Shown in pieces: positions 23,541 through 36,300 of a stretch of DNA of 64,000 bases (within the stretch, counting starts at the first letter, position 1; each line of letters opens with the position of its first letter). The stretch lies in assembly GCA_027627225.1 (NCBI GenBank), contig CM051025.1, positions 56,979,681-57,043,680 on the forward strand. The letters are read 5' to 3'. The notes beneath the pieces are model-generated. The model was given only the letters and a program-made list of their open reading frames with translations, made no database searches and was not told where the DNA came from. Origin of the DNA: Congeria kusceri. Taxonomy: Eukaryota > Mollusca > Bivalvia > Myida > Dreissenidae. The position numbers and the translations under genes were made by a program.

Positions 23541-23898
23541 GAGTGTGTCCCTCCAGGGTTGCAATAGAAACACTGGTCCAGACAACAGTGATAGTTCTCA
23601 GAATTGTATCTTTGCACATGAACATACAGATTGGTGTACAACAGCCTTAGCAAAGCCAATATTTCTAAGTTCATGTTTTGGATGTTTGTAGGCTGAACTT
23701 TTAAATATTATCTTCAATACAAAAGTGAAGAATTACTAATAATTGATATATGATACATGTTTACAAGAGATTATAGGAACATAATTATGTGAAGTTCTTG
23801 AAATAGGCAAGCTGAAGGTTCTTTTCAGTTGTGCTTCTTTGCACGAATGTTCTGTGTAAAATTTCTAGTTTTTGATTGTTATTACTTATTAGTTCAGT
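23541..23898 (+). other. probable 3' UTR of the kinase gene
   Basis: Follows the TAG at 23538-23540. No clear AATAAA is seen before the TTAA-flanked element; the 3' end cannot be placed from sequence. Confidence 0.4.
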
Positions 23899-23983
23899 TT
23901 AAAGAGGGACTGTCTGATTTTTATAGATTTATTTCATGTTTCATTCATTACCCACTAGCAAAAAACTTTTTTATTTAACATAA

Positions 23984-24247
23984 ATGAGTCGCGTCGTGGG
24001 AAAACCGGACTTAATGCATGTGCGTAAAGTGTCGTCCCAGATTAGCCTGTGCAGTCCGCAAAGGCTAATCCAGGACGGCACTTTCTGCTTTTATGGTATT
24101 TTCTGTTTCAAGGAAGTCTCTTTCAAACATAAATACACTGTTTGCGGAAAGTGCTGTCCCGGATTAGCCTGTGCAGACTGCACAGGCTAATCCGGGACGA
24201 CACTTTGCGCACATGCATTAAGTCTGGTTTTCTCACGACGCGCCACA
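23984..24247. mobile_element. paired-palindrome MITE, copy 2
   Basis: Same family as 8991. Left GTCGTGGGAAAACCGG and right TTTTCTCACGAC are inverted; each arm has an AGATTAGCCTGTGCAGTC-type palindrome. Confidence 0.88.
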
Positions 24248-24297
24248 AATAAATGTCAGAATCAACAAAAACTATTTCTTTCATCAAAAAATGCAAA

Positions 24298-24957
24298 TAC
24301 AGTCGAAACGCGATACTGCAAACAGCGATACCACGAAATGACGCGACACTATGAATAAAGCTGTCTGTCCTGTCCGTTTTCATTATATGTTTAACTAAAA
24401 AAGACTGATACTACGAATTCGCGATACAAGGAAAGATGCGTTGATACGCACACATTTTCAGGTCCCATCATAGTGTTTTACATTGAAATATTAATGCGAT
24501 ACTACGAATCATATTGTCACCAAGACTGTTCACACCTCGACGAAGATTTCACCCGTCTGCCCAGTCAGACACCAAGCCAGTTTGTTTGCACCATGGACAA
24601 AGATAGTTGTTAACAAGTTTAGGTACCATTTCAAGCCACTTTAATGCTGCCGTGTGAGATTATTTGTGTTTGACAAAATGACTTTCACGTTTCACAAATT
24701 TCATTGCGAGTTTGATTATTGTGCTCGCATTTTATACTTAAATTGTTATATCCTTATAATTCAAATACCTGCAGAAGCGTATTGTCAAATAAGTCAGATA
24801 ACGTTCTTAAACACTATGACATTAGACAAATTAACACTTAATGTTAGAAGATTATGTTAATACCGTAATTTCCTAAAGATGCGATACTATGAAAAACCTG
24901 ATACTACGAACAAATCCGTGTCTCCTGGACTATTTGTAGTATCACGTTTCGACTGTA
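24298..24957. mobile_element. pogo/Tigger-like MITE, 660 bp
   Basis: Ends TACAGTCGAAACGCGATACT and GTATCACGTTTCGACTGTA are inverted with TA at each end. CAGTCGAAAC-like termini on TA targets resemble pogo/Tigger elements; that assignment is inference. The phrase GATACTACGAA repeats internally. No transposase. Confidence 0.72.
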
Positions 24958-25257
24958 TATTTTTTGTCAATAGCGTCCAGTTTATCCTACAGCAAGGGCT
25001 ACATTTGGTTTTGAATGAGAAAATAAGAACTGCGCATGTGTCATCATTCGATTTGACACATCTAGATGCTGTATATACATGTATATAATACTTTCTGTAG
25101 TGCGAAGTATAATTTTAATTTAAAGTTTCTCTCTTAATATGCATTTCTGAACATAGGCTATTCTCAATATTCATTATAGTATTATTTTAATATTATACTG
25201 ACATCATTAGAATAAATCATTATAATTTTTGTACAAAATCCTACAGTCCCTCTTTAA

Positions 25258-26572
25258 TGTGTGATTACTTTTGGGCTTTTAATTTCATGTAGTTGATATG
25301 AAGAAATGTTTGAATGCCTGCCAGTTTGTTTACCAATTGAATATTTAATTCACAAGAATCATCTTGTCATCAATCATAACCCCCAATAATGCAGTGGTTA
25401 TACTTTACATTTGTTACCAATACAAATTGTTACCAACACAAGTCTTAGTAACTTATCAAAATGTTGAATGCTGAAAGACTGCAACTTGCAAAATGAAGTT
25501 AACGGTCACGATAAGTTATTATGTATAGTTCGTAAACACACTCAAGAAAACATACCAAACTGACATTTTAGGTTATGTTCTTGTAAGTTTGGAATAAAAG
25601 GACATGTTGATTGTACGCAGTGGATTAAATCGGATCTATTTCTTGTACTCCATAGCAATCTCTGAATTAATTTATTGATAGTATTTTAGTGGACCCAATC
25701 CAATCATAGCAAGGAATTGTTGCGCCGTTCTGAATGGCATGCTAACAGTGATCTCCCGTGTTCCACGATACTGAAAGCAGAGAACCAGGGGAGGTCACTT
25801 TGCAATTGCCGTGTCAAAAGCGATACTTGCTTTCGATTTGCAGTGCTTTAGACTCAGGCTATCGCCGCAGTCTAAAAAAACCACAAAATACAGAAATCCT
25901 TATTTAGGCCTATTTCATATAGTACGATTTAGCTTAAATATGATTTTTCTATTATGTGGGTACATGTATTTGTTTAGTAGTTGGATTTCTTGTAGAGTTC
26001 TTTCTTGTTTTGTTTTGTTTGCTCAGGAACTTTATGGATTTAAAAATATGTTCATTTTAATCTCAAGGTGTGCTTGAAAATGATACATATGCCGATTGTT
26101 TTCTGGTTCAGACACCCACAAGATTTGTTTGCATATGTATGTATATTGGTAGAACACAGAACTGTTTCTGATTTGCTGCGCAGTTTCTAATGATACATCA
26201 AGGGTTGAATGTGAAATTGGTGTATGTGCTTAACATTTGTATATCAGATACACTAGTTTTGCATTCAACCCTTGGCATGTATGTTATATCAATTTGGCCT
26301 AAGAATAAATAATCTTGGCAGCTTTCTTATAAATGATTAAATGAGCTGTTACCAATGATAGTGTATTTTAAATGTTGAATGCATTATTTTCCAGCATTCA
26401 ACTTTTCTTGCAAAGAAATTATAATGCTTGTTATCAAGTGATATATTTTACATATCTCAATGTTTTAAAATTCCATGAATTACATTTATTTAATGCCGTG
26501 TGATACCTGATTGTATATGTTTAAATGTATGTAACTTTATGATGTAAGAAACATCAGTATGTAATGGTAATT
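25258..26572. other. intergenic, no feature recognised
   Basis: AT-rich. The imperfect echo of CAAGGGTTGAATG (about 26200) and CATTCAACCCTTGG (about 26262) is a small inverted repeat. No convincing exon on either strand. Confidence 0.4.
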
Positions 26573-26820
26573 TGAGGCGTGGGAAAACCGGGCTTTATGC
26601 ATGTGCGTTATCTGTCATCCAGGATCAGCATGTGCAGTCCACACAGGCTAATCCAGGACAGCACTTTCCACCTTCAGTGGATTTATGTTTAGAAGAGACC
26701 TCCTTGAAACAGAAAAAACCTTAAAAGCGTAAAGTGTCAGCCCATATCAGTTTGTGCAGTATGCACAGGCTGATCCAGGCGGACACTTAATGCACATGCA
26801 TTTAGCCTGGTTAACCCAGG
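26573..26820. mobile_element. paired-palindrome MITE, diverged copy 3
   Basis: GAGGCGTGGGAAAACCGGGC at left, GCACATGCATTTAGCCTGG at right, with internal CAGCATGTGCAGTCCACACA palindrome. More decayed than the other four copies. Confidence 0.8.
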
Positions 26821-27479
26821 AATTGTTCGATAGTCTTTCAGACACACCAACTTCTAACAAAATTAATTTATTGGCAAAATATATGGATTTCACACTTAGA
26901 AGTTTGTTTTGTCATGAAGCAGTGTCCGCGAAAGTCCCAAATCCGTTACTGACCCCAAGGTCTGGTAATCTTTTAATAATTACTGGCCCCAAACTCCAGT
27001 TTACTGGCCACTCAAAAAGATTTAGCTTACAAGAAGGTACTTGACTAGAAGTTTTCAACAGACAGGAGGGCCAGTGTTCTGGTCATTATAACTGGACCAC
27101 GTACAGTTTTACTGGCTTTTGTCCGAGGTCTGATGGCTTTCCCGGAGACTGTATGAAGGAGTAATAATGCCTGCTATTGAATGCTATAATACTGTAAGTG
27201 CAGCTAGAAGTAGGTGTTGTTGACAAACCAGTATAGTTTATGTAAGCAGTTTGGATGCTTTTGTACGAGTATAGTTTTTAATCTACATTTTTATAAGCAT
27301 TACCCAGTTCTTATTGAAGAGTATGGCATTGCCATTCTCTGGTTACTGAAATGTGCTGAAAGTGTACAAAAATATACGTCTGTGATATGTTAGTGCATGT
27401 CTATGTAATATCTGATTTGTTGCAAGGTATGGTGTTTCATGCAAACTGCACTGTATGTTAAAGAAATGTCTCGATACAT
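26821..27479. other. intergenic, no feature recognised
   Basis: The repeated phrase ACTGGCC / TTACTGGC at 26980-27125 hints at old repeat. No supported gene. Confidence 0.35.
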
Positions 27480-27629
27480 ACAAAGTTTATACATTAAGAA
27501 TATTATGCGAGTGTTGGATAAAGCTCAAGTTTATCATGCCAGGCTGAGAAACACGGTACAGTCTGTATCAAAATGATAAACTTTATCATTATCCAACATT
27601 CATCAAATATTCTATTTATCCTATTATAC
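27480..27629. mobile_element. third fold-back element
   Basis: Left arm GTGTTGGATAAAGCTCAAG with AGTTTATCAT; right arm ATGATAAACT then TTATCCAACATTC: inverted copies of each other. Outer right end (reverse strand) GTATAATAGGATAAATAGAA resembles the ends of the elements at 6054 and 6465. Confidence 0.6.
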
Positions 27630-29705
27630 TGTGCTCATAAATCCTGTAATCTGCATGAAATACTTCAGAAATAAAAACATAGCTATGGTTTCCCATTTTT
27701 AACATGGGTTTATTGTTTACTAACAATGTCATCATTTGGTATGACATCACATTGACATGCATAGTGTTCTAAAAATAAAGATCTAATAAAATTGAGCTAA
27801 AAATAGTGATCAAATAAAGCTTACGTTTACACGATGGGTTGTTATCCGATCGATTTGGCTGTAGTAAAAAAAATAGGATAAAATTTAATAAATAGGCCCG
27901 AAGTTGTTTAACTTCATTTCACTTGAACAATGCTGACAGTAGCCGTGTGAAGATTTTGTATTTAACCAGCGATTTCTTCACCACTGCACTGCCTACAAAA
28001 TGACAAAGGAAAAAACAAATTGATACCTCTTGCTGTTATTTTTGCTAATGGAATAACAAATCTAGTATACGTGTCAATAAAAATATTCTTGCCATTTGTT
28101 TATGTTCTTGTATGTATGATAATTGTTTAATATACTTACTTACAGTTGTAGTAATCTGTTTTGTCTTGTTGATCACCATGACATACATGTATTAATATAT
28201 ATAATTATCACATTATGTACTCAATGGATATATACCACTACACAAGTTTTCTCACCTGTATAAACATCACCAAATCCTGACCTAACAATACAATTATATT
28301 GTGTCAAGTAAACACACTATTATGTGTAGTTAGAAAAGGACATTAAACATAGAATAGACTCCTGTTATACCAATGTTTTAAATGCAATTAACCATTTGTT
28401 TTTTCAAAGTTTTGCCAAATAATTAGTACACTAGCCATCTGCATTGATAACTGCATCAGTGAAATTAATTTTACCACAAAACTGCATACTTGCATTCGTT
28501 GACACATTTTCACAATAAAATTGGACCGTGTCCTTGCATGCATCGACAGTTTTCAAAGACACTAAAAACTATTGAAGACAAAATCAGTTTCAACAAAAGG
28601 GTAATAAAAAAGTACAAAATATACTATCAGTGTTGTCTGAATGGAACAAACGCTCTTAAAGAACATGAAATGCCAAGTTATATTTAAAAACAAACATTAC
28701 AGGTCCATTATATGTTTGATGTCTTATTATAACTTCACATAATAGAGTGTTAGTATATTTATTGTTGACAATGTTAATTATACAATGAAGCTAATTAATT
28801 ACACGGAAAAGTTATGTTGCACTATTTTAACTTCATTATATATAATAAATGGCACATTATAATTGGGAGTGACCCATTTGCTTGTTAATTTATTTGTTTG
28901 ATTAGCTTTATAAAACTTACTTTCCTTAGGTTTCTTTTTTCAGTGAAGCTAACTAGTTTGATCCCTTATTGAAATATTAATATTTACCATGAAGAACCAT
29001 ACAGATAAATATTCCTAATAACTGTAAATGATTCCCGAACATGTATTGGTTTATTAAGATTTGTACCATATTAAGTTGTCGATTTTTTTGTTCCGTCCAT
29101 AATTTATTGTTTTAGTATTGACTTGTTTTTGTTAGTGTTTATGTATTATTTCTGTGATATTTATTTGCTAGAATAAAATTTTAAAATTACAACAGGTTAT
29201 TATCATTTACAGGCACTTTTATGTACAGTCGGTACAAATGCAAATAAGATCCGTTATAAACATGGATGATTCAGAACTGGTAAATCAGACGATTTAAATG
29301 CAGACGAATACAGCGTGTTTGTAAACAAAACATTCATGATTCTACATATTTTCTATAAATAGTTTATCACCTCATTATCTACAAAATTAAAACCGACTAT
29401 AGCCAAACTTCTTTCACAAACATACTAAAGGTCATTCAAAATTGCAACTTTAGTTCGAGCATGTTTTCAAGTTCACAGAGAACGGATAATGATTGCACAA
29501 GTTTTGGCTTCATTCGACCTTAACATCAAAATAGGGGCCAGTCACCTTGTTCTCATTTTATTAAAACGATAATCCAAAATGGTGATACGAAAAAAATGAT
29601 CGATAATACAGTTACTTTTTATTAGAAAAAAATTAGTGTCCAAAAAGTTGCAGTTTTAATGGCCTTAAGAATATATGATTAAACTGAAATAATACCATTG
29701 CGGCA
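27630..29705. other. intergenic, no feature recognised
   Basis: About 2 kb of AT-rich DNA with only scattered short open frames that lack codon character or flanking splice logic. Confidence 0.4.
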
Positions 29706-30219
29706 TACTGTATAAGTGGTCAAGTTAGCGATGTGGAAATGTTTGTGAATTTTGCAAATTAGAAGAATTTGCTAATATTTCTGCCAGCGAAAATTAAATC
29801 GATTGCCGATTACTAGACAGGAACACTGATTGCAGACGAGAATGTGTACATGTATATGTAAAAGTGCACATGCATTGCATCTTGTAGAAAAATCATGTTT
29901 AAAATATAGGAATATGAAGATGCATTATTTAAAAAATTGTATTTTTCGCTAATATTCACAAATTCAAGTCAATAGGTGCAGTTGTTCTAATCATTTATGA
30001 TTAACCCTGTATTAATTAATAAATGAAAGCGACTGCAACAAAAAGGACGTTGTTTAGGGTGGAACACGCGACATGAGCTGATGACGCCAAACTGTTACAA
30101 TTTGATCAGGTTTCAGATAGTGTCTGTGGCACTTTACGAGGTTGTCAGTGAAGGCGTGAATTCTTCACAACATGGTATTGGAAACTTTTTTACATGCGGA
30201 AATATCCACTAATACAGTA
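29706..30219. mobile_element. TA-flanked MITE, copy B (inverted relative to copy A)
   Basis: Ends TACTGTATAAGTGG and CCACTAATACAGTA; the interior is the reverse complement of 9527-10088, including CTAGACAGGAACACTGATTG. Confidence 0.78.
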
Positions 30220-30284
30220 TGCGTTTTTTTTATGTATAGATGTAATAATAGGTTAAACACAAGTCTACATTGTAAGCATTAAGA

Positions 30285-30290
30285 TTTATT
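30285..30290 (-). terminator. candidate polyadenylation signal of MRPL22
   Basis: AATAAA on the minus strand, about 97 bases past the MRPL22 stop codon. Only the hexamer and its position support it. Confidence 0.5.
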
Positions 30291-30386
30291 AAAATATTTA
30301 ATTTAAAAAAACCCACAGATTTCACTTAAGACAAATATCTTAAATAGAAAAACAAGTCACATGTACATTCTTTGCTTTCATCAAAA

Positions 30387-33300
30387 CTATAACCCATGAA
30401 TAATTCGTCTCTTCCGTTGCTCAGTGATGTACTCTGCCAATTTCTCCTGGCCTGTAGGCGTAGGTGGATAATAATGTTCGGGTGGTTGACCCTCGCGGAG
30501 GCGTACTACGTACCGTGAAGCAACCAGTGTCAACTTGTTCCGGGTATTTCTGGCTTTCCTGCGAGTGCCGGATAACGTGCCAGACCTCTCAACAAATGAG
30601 TCCGCTAACGTGATGAAAAATTATTGATTTCATAGTTTGATTATAAAGAAAATGATTTTCAAACACTTAAAAAAATTAATATTCTTTTTTCACTTTGGGA
30701 TATCTATGTTTACAAAGAAGCATAATAAAAACATCCTTTACTAGCATGTATTCTGAGCTGAATCTATCAATAAATAATCAGTTAAACTTAATGACTTCTT
30801 ACATGAAATATCTCAAGCAATTTTGGAAAAAATGCAGTTGTAAAAGAAACATTACATTTTTAATTATTCTTAAATTAAATTGACAAAATAAAAATGTGTT
30901 AACAAAGACTGTACAAATCAATTTTTAACTCTTTGGAACAGTTAACTTCTTTAAACAATATATCACTTTTTCAAAACAAGGCTCAACTATGTTTAATACC
31001 CACCAACCCAAAGGTTTGACTTGAATTCCACATTATAACACGTGACAGCTAATGTCTGTGCCTCTTTAAGAACCTGCAATGAAAATTTTGCCAAGAGAAA
31101 TATCATCAGAATGTACAAACAGCTAAAATTTGATATACTAGTTAAGTATTCAATAGTAACATGTAAATTGTGTTAAAAAAAACAATGGTTTTAGGTTATT
31201 CCTGTAGGTTGTCTCAAGTGCAGAATTTTATGGTATTTCTAATGCAAGCTATACTTGTAACAATTATGTTGCCTACATTAGTTACTGTATAAGAAAAATA
31301 TATCAAGACTAAAGTGATTGGAATAGCACTTTACAGAAAATTGCATACAGAGTTTACCAGAATTTAGTATTACACCATCATATTTGAAATAATTGAGTAC
31401 TGAGTGATTTAATAGAATACTCGAAATTACGTAACATGTCCAAAAAAATTAGGGTAGGTAGGTCGGGATTTTTTTTGGATTTTTTTTTTGGTAAATGGTC
31501 AACTTGAAGATTCTAAAACTGAATAAATATTCAAAACGTATCAGTAATATCCTTAAACATTGTTTATAAGTGGATACTATCAAAACAAAACACTTATTTT
31601 TCCACAAATACACATTATTATTGAAAAAGGTAAATAAACCAAAAATCAATCTGGCAAACCCAATACAATGTTCTAGGGTCGGGGCATTTTTTTAGGGTAG
31701 GTCGGGTTACCTGAAACAAACATATTTTTTTTTTTACACCTTATTGGAAATAGAAATTTGAGCAAAAGAACAGTAATACACAATACCCTCAATATGCCTA
31801 CCATTTTACAACCATGAATGAATGATGCAATCAAAAAACTACTGGCGACGTGTCATATTTAGGCAAAAAAATTAATAGTGCGTATCGGGCAACGGTCTCA
31901 AGTTAAGTAGGGTCAGGATTTAGGGTTTTTTACCTTTTTTAAAAGACTCATTTCGGTCAAAAAACATTGCAAAAATATATATAATATGACGAATACGGAT
32001 TTCACGGAAAATAATCATCGCTAAAAAGTTTGGGGTCAGTTTTTTTTCGCTATATAGGGTCGGGTTGCCCAAAACACACAAAAAAAATATTGTTGGCCTG
32101 TGCTTGCACTCAATACTCATAGTTTCACTACATGACTGTCAGTTAAACAGTGATCAATCTTTACGCAATCTGTTTGGCATTTTTTGAGTATTCAGTATAT
32201 GGATTGGGTTGTGTCACTCATTAAATTTTTAATCAATTGAGAAAATGGTGTTTCAGAATTTGGTATTTATGCATATGTGCACCTTATCTCCTGCGTATAC
32301 AATCTGCTCTTCATAACAGACTATTTTCTATGTACATTTAAAAAATGGGGTGGTAAACATTTGTATTGCACAGCTTGTCCCAAAGCAGGTACAGACAAGT
32401 GGAATTTTACCAGGGCCCGTATTCATAAAACTCCTAAGGGAAATCTTAACTTAGGTTGTACTTAAGTGAACATTTTAGATCAAATTGTCTACGTGAAATC
32501 CAAAGATTTCTGTTCGTTGAAGGCTTCAAACTAAAAATATAAGCAATATTTGCAAGTTTACAGCATTTTAATGTTAAAAGACCTATACATGAAACAGTCA
32601 GAGACTTAAGGAATTTCAGGAATTTAAGAAATTTACTTAAGTTTTCCCTAAGGAGCTTTGTGAATACTGTATTGACAAAAATTGAACACCATTTGCCAAC
32701 AATGGACAAAAAAGGCAATAGAAGTTTGGCATTCCCTGATAAAGCATTGAAAGACACCTACATCTCTGATTACTTTTGCAGCTGATTTGTTACTGAACTC
32801 GCACTGATTTATTGCCTCGTCAATTGACATTCCTCGGACCTGAAACATACATGTTGTTAATTGCTTAGTTAAAACATAAGAACAGTAGACTTTCTTCCTA
32901 TCTCTAAGGCCATCCATAAAATTTATTTCATTACTTCAAGGCCAGATTCTTAAATGGAATAAAGATGCAGGGTTAAACAATAGTATTTATTTAGATATCT
33001 TATAGCATGTTACAACATTTAAAAAACATCTGTTATCTAATAGCAATGCACTGTTGATTGTTTCCAGTTGCTCAACCCATCATTTTGGAGGTGGGTAGGT
33101 AGGTACGTTGTTTTTCTGTCTGATAAGATATAATACTACACTGGCAAACACCTTTTAACATATGTCATTTTGAATAATTCAAGGTAAACATACAAAGCCG
33201 AGAAATCCAATAATGGCACATTTGAAAGATTGCATTTAGCGGTAAAAAAATATATACAAAAAATAAAAAATAAATAAATTGGCGGATGGCAATAAAAAAT

Positions 33301-36300
33301 TGGCAGTCTGAGGTAATTTCAAGAGGTTGGTCGCACAACTGCAAGCAATCATATTTTTATGGATGGCCTAATTTTGACAAACTAGACTTACCAAACTTGG
33401 CCTATATGTTCATTTTAATATGAGGAGTTAATCAGTGCTCCAGATAAATATTTGTAGTAGGCATAAATGTATGCTTACCCTACTTCTAAAATTTTGGGAG
33501 TAAATGTACACTCACTGCATATTTTGTAGGCGGAAATGTACACTCTTTGTAAGATTAGTGGGGTAAATTTACATCCAACAATACATAATGCTATGAGCAG
33601 AAGACCAGAGTATTAAAATAATAATTCTTTATAATGCAGTAATTTGAATACAATGACGTTACAAGAAAGAATTCTGAACATTTTATGACTTTATTGCTAA
33701 CTACTGAATATATCAACTGCACATTCAGATAGGCAGGTTTGTCAAAACTTCTATCTGTTTCTTTCTTCAAGTCACCTTTGTACATGAAAATCCGAATTGT
33801 GCATAAATATACCCCCACGTTTGTATTTTCTCTGCATATCTTCCAATTATTTGTGCGTAATTTACGCGTGTACGCACCTTATCTGGGTCTCAGAATTAGT
33901 ATTTTAAGTTTGAATGAAATACCTCAAGCCATTCCAAAGAAACTAGCTTACCAAAAAACTTTATCCTAGCCTGGACGATGGTGCCGGGGCAAGCAGAATA
34001 CATGTAGCTCGCCTTTTCTTTGAAAAGTCAAGCTAAAAACAGTAACATATGAAACACTGCACTTGTTCATTGATATTTTTACATGTCTGTAGCCCAAAAC
34101 AGCCATTGTATTAGGTAATATACATGCCCACATTCAACTTTTCGAGTCAACAACCATATTGGGATTAAATAGCATGCAAATTTAATAACATATTAATTTT
34201 TCATAAGAAGTTCTTCTTAACTTTCTTCAAATTGAAATAAAATACATGATGATTACCAGTAACTTCAAAGTTGTGTTTATTCGCATCACTAGTTTTGTTG
34301 TAAGACTGTATGTACTGCCTTTAAACTGATTACTCTGCTAAATATCTAACATATGCACTCTTAAATTACAAACTCGGGACATTTACACAATCACAAAAAT
34401 GTTTACCATAAATGCTGGATACCACATTTTTTGGGGAGATATCATTATGAACTCTTTCTGGTGGACAACTTCCTGAAAAGATATGACATCACTTTCTGAT
34501 AACAGCATGTTCGTGCGAAGATATTCAATAATTAATTATAATTATTATTACTTAATACTTCTGCATTACTTAATACTTTTGCTTATTAGCATAAAATTGA
34601 AAGTAACATTATTTATGTTACCAATCCAAGTAATTTTAATACAAAAAAGATTTTATTAGAGCATAGGGAAGGATCAATCAACCAAGATAGGGAAAAAGCC
34701 TGCAAGAAAAGTCTTAAAGGAACAAGAATCCACACACAAAAAATCAAGTCTTTTTTTAATTCATTGTTTTAAAGACAATTGCCTTAGACAAATGCACATA
34801 GATAGCTAGATAGCTTACAACATGTTAGGGCTAGTTTTAAAGAATTGGTAGATTTTTTGTCAAAACCTGTAAGTCTAAGACTAAGATGAAGTCATCTGAA
34901 ATTCTGCTTAAACTAAATAAACACCCATGATAATATATACTCACAGCTGGACGCAGTTCCTCCCCTTCTTTACTGGGCTCATATTTAATGAGATTATATT
35001 TCAAGTATTGTTTCTTTCTGGCTGTATTTTCATCATTTGCTGTCCGTTGCATTGCAGGGAAGACTCTATCGCTAGTGGCACTATCATGCAACTGAGTGGA
35101 TGTGTGTAAATAGCTCTTGGTGAGGCAACTCCAGGTCACATTCGGAAACCTGAATCAATGTACATACAATTTCATATGCATTGTACACGTTTTGTGAAAT
35201 GAATATTTTAAACCTAAACGCCCTTGTTTTTTTACACATCTAGCTGATCAAAACTGTGAATAAGAAAAGGTTTCGGATAAAAAAAGGTACAGGGTGCTGC
35301 TCAAAAGGAGATGGGTGGAAAGTCGGACCAGACTGTAGACATTTTCTTGTAATTTGCTAAATCCAGGGTTGTTGTTAGTATAATGCTTCTAATTAAGGCT
35401 TTTAAGCACAGTTTATTAATTTGTCATCAAATATTTGCAAAACTATGTCAAATTTCAACAGATATTCATTATTCCTGTGTTGACTAGCCCAGAGCATCAG
35501 CAGGGGGGTAAACCAAAAAGGAGCAGGGCCCTGCTATTTGCCTCTCGATCTTTCCCTATGTGTGTTAACGAATATATAAATTTACCTTTGTTTAAATCCA
35601 CTTGTTACTATGACAGTACAAAGGTTAACAGCAAAACGCTGCTGCTGTCATATAGTATTTGTTATCTTAAATTGTCAATGCATGTAAAATTAAAGTTATA
35701 AATTTAAACAAATGTGCATTAATAAGGAGCAAATTCTCCTTTCAGATATGTTATTGTATTGCGATTAAACTCCTGTTGGAACAATATGGAACATAGATAT
35801 CAGTGAACTGATGGATGCTCTATAATGTGCTTTGCAAAGTAATGGTAATGCAATCAGAAGAGAATAGACATTAAAATATTATAACAAAATAAAACCACTA
35901 GAACTGCATGTGCAAAAAAATGCTAAAAAAAATGTATCTGAGCTTGACACTATACAAACAAGTATCACTGAATTCATACAGCATATGATAAAGAAGTTGC
36001 TGAGAAACAGCCCCAACAAGAATTGTGCACTATATACTAATTTCAACAATCTGCAAAGGCCAATAACTCCTAGAAACGTCACTGAAGCGGAATGTCCTGC
36101 TATCGTGCACACCCTGTCTTGGTAATGAAGCTTCCCATAAAGTTTCATTGAATTTTGGCTAATAGTTGCCGAGAAACAGTCCAGACAAGAATTGGGCACT
36201 ATACACTAATTTCAGCAACCTTCAAAGTCCCATAACTCCAACTAAAATTACTGAAACAGAACGTCCTGGTTATGTGCACACCTCCCTTTGATAATGAAGC

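Larger units (their letters stand above)
23899..25257. mobile_element. TTAA-flanked TIR element containing two other MITEs
   Basis: Left end TTAAAGAGGGACTGT and right end ACAGTCCCTCTTTAA are perfect inverted repeats that include TTAA, the target of piggyBac/Kolobok-type transposons. Two unrelated MITEs (23984-24247 and 24298-24957) lie inside. Its right portion (25040-25255) has a diverged inverted relative at 14640-14865. Confidence 0.75.

Noticed and set aside
33960..34030. Candidate MRPL22 exon with TTTTTAG acceptor at about 34035
   Set aside because: Its frames do not resemble uL22; the phase-correct exon encoding SPQKMWYPAFM was found at 34407-34472.
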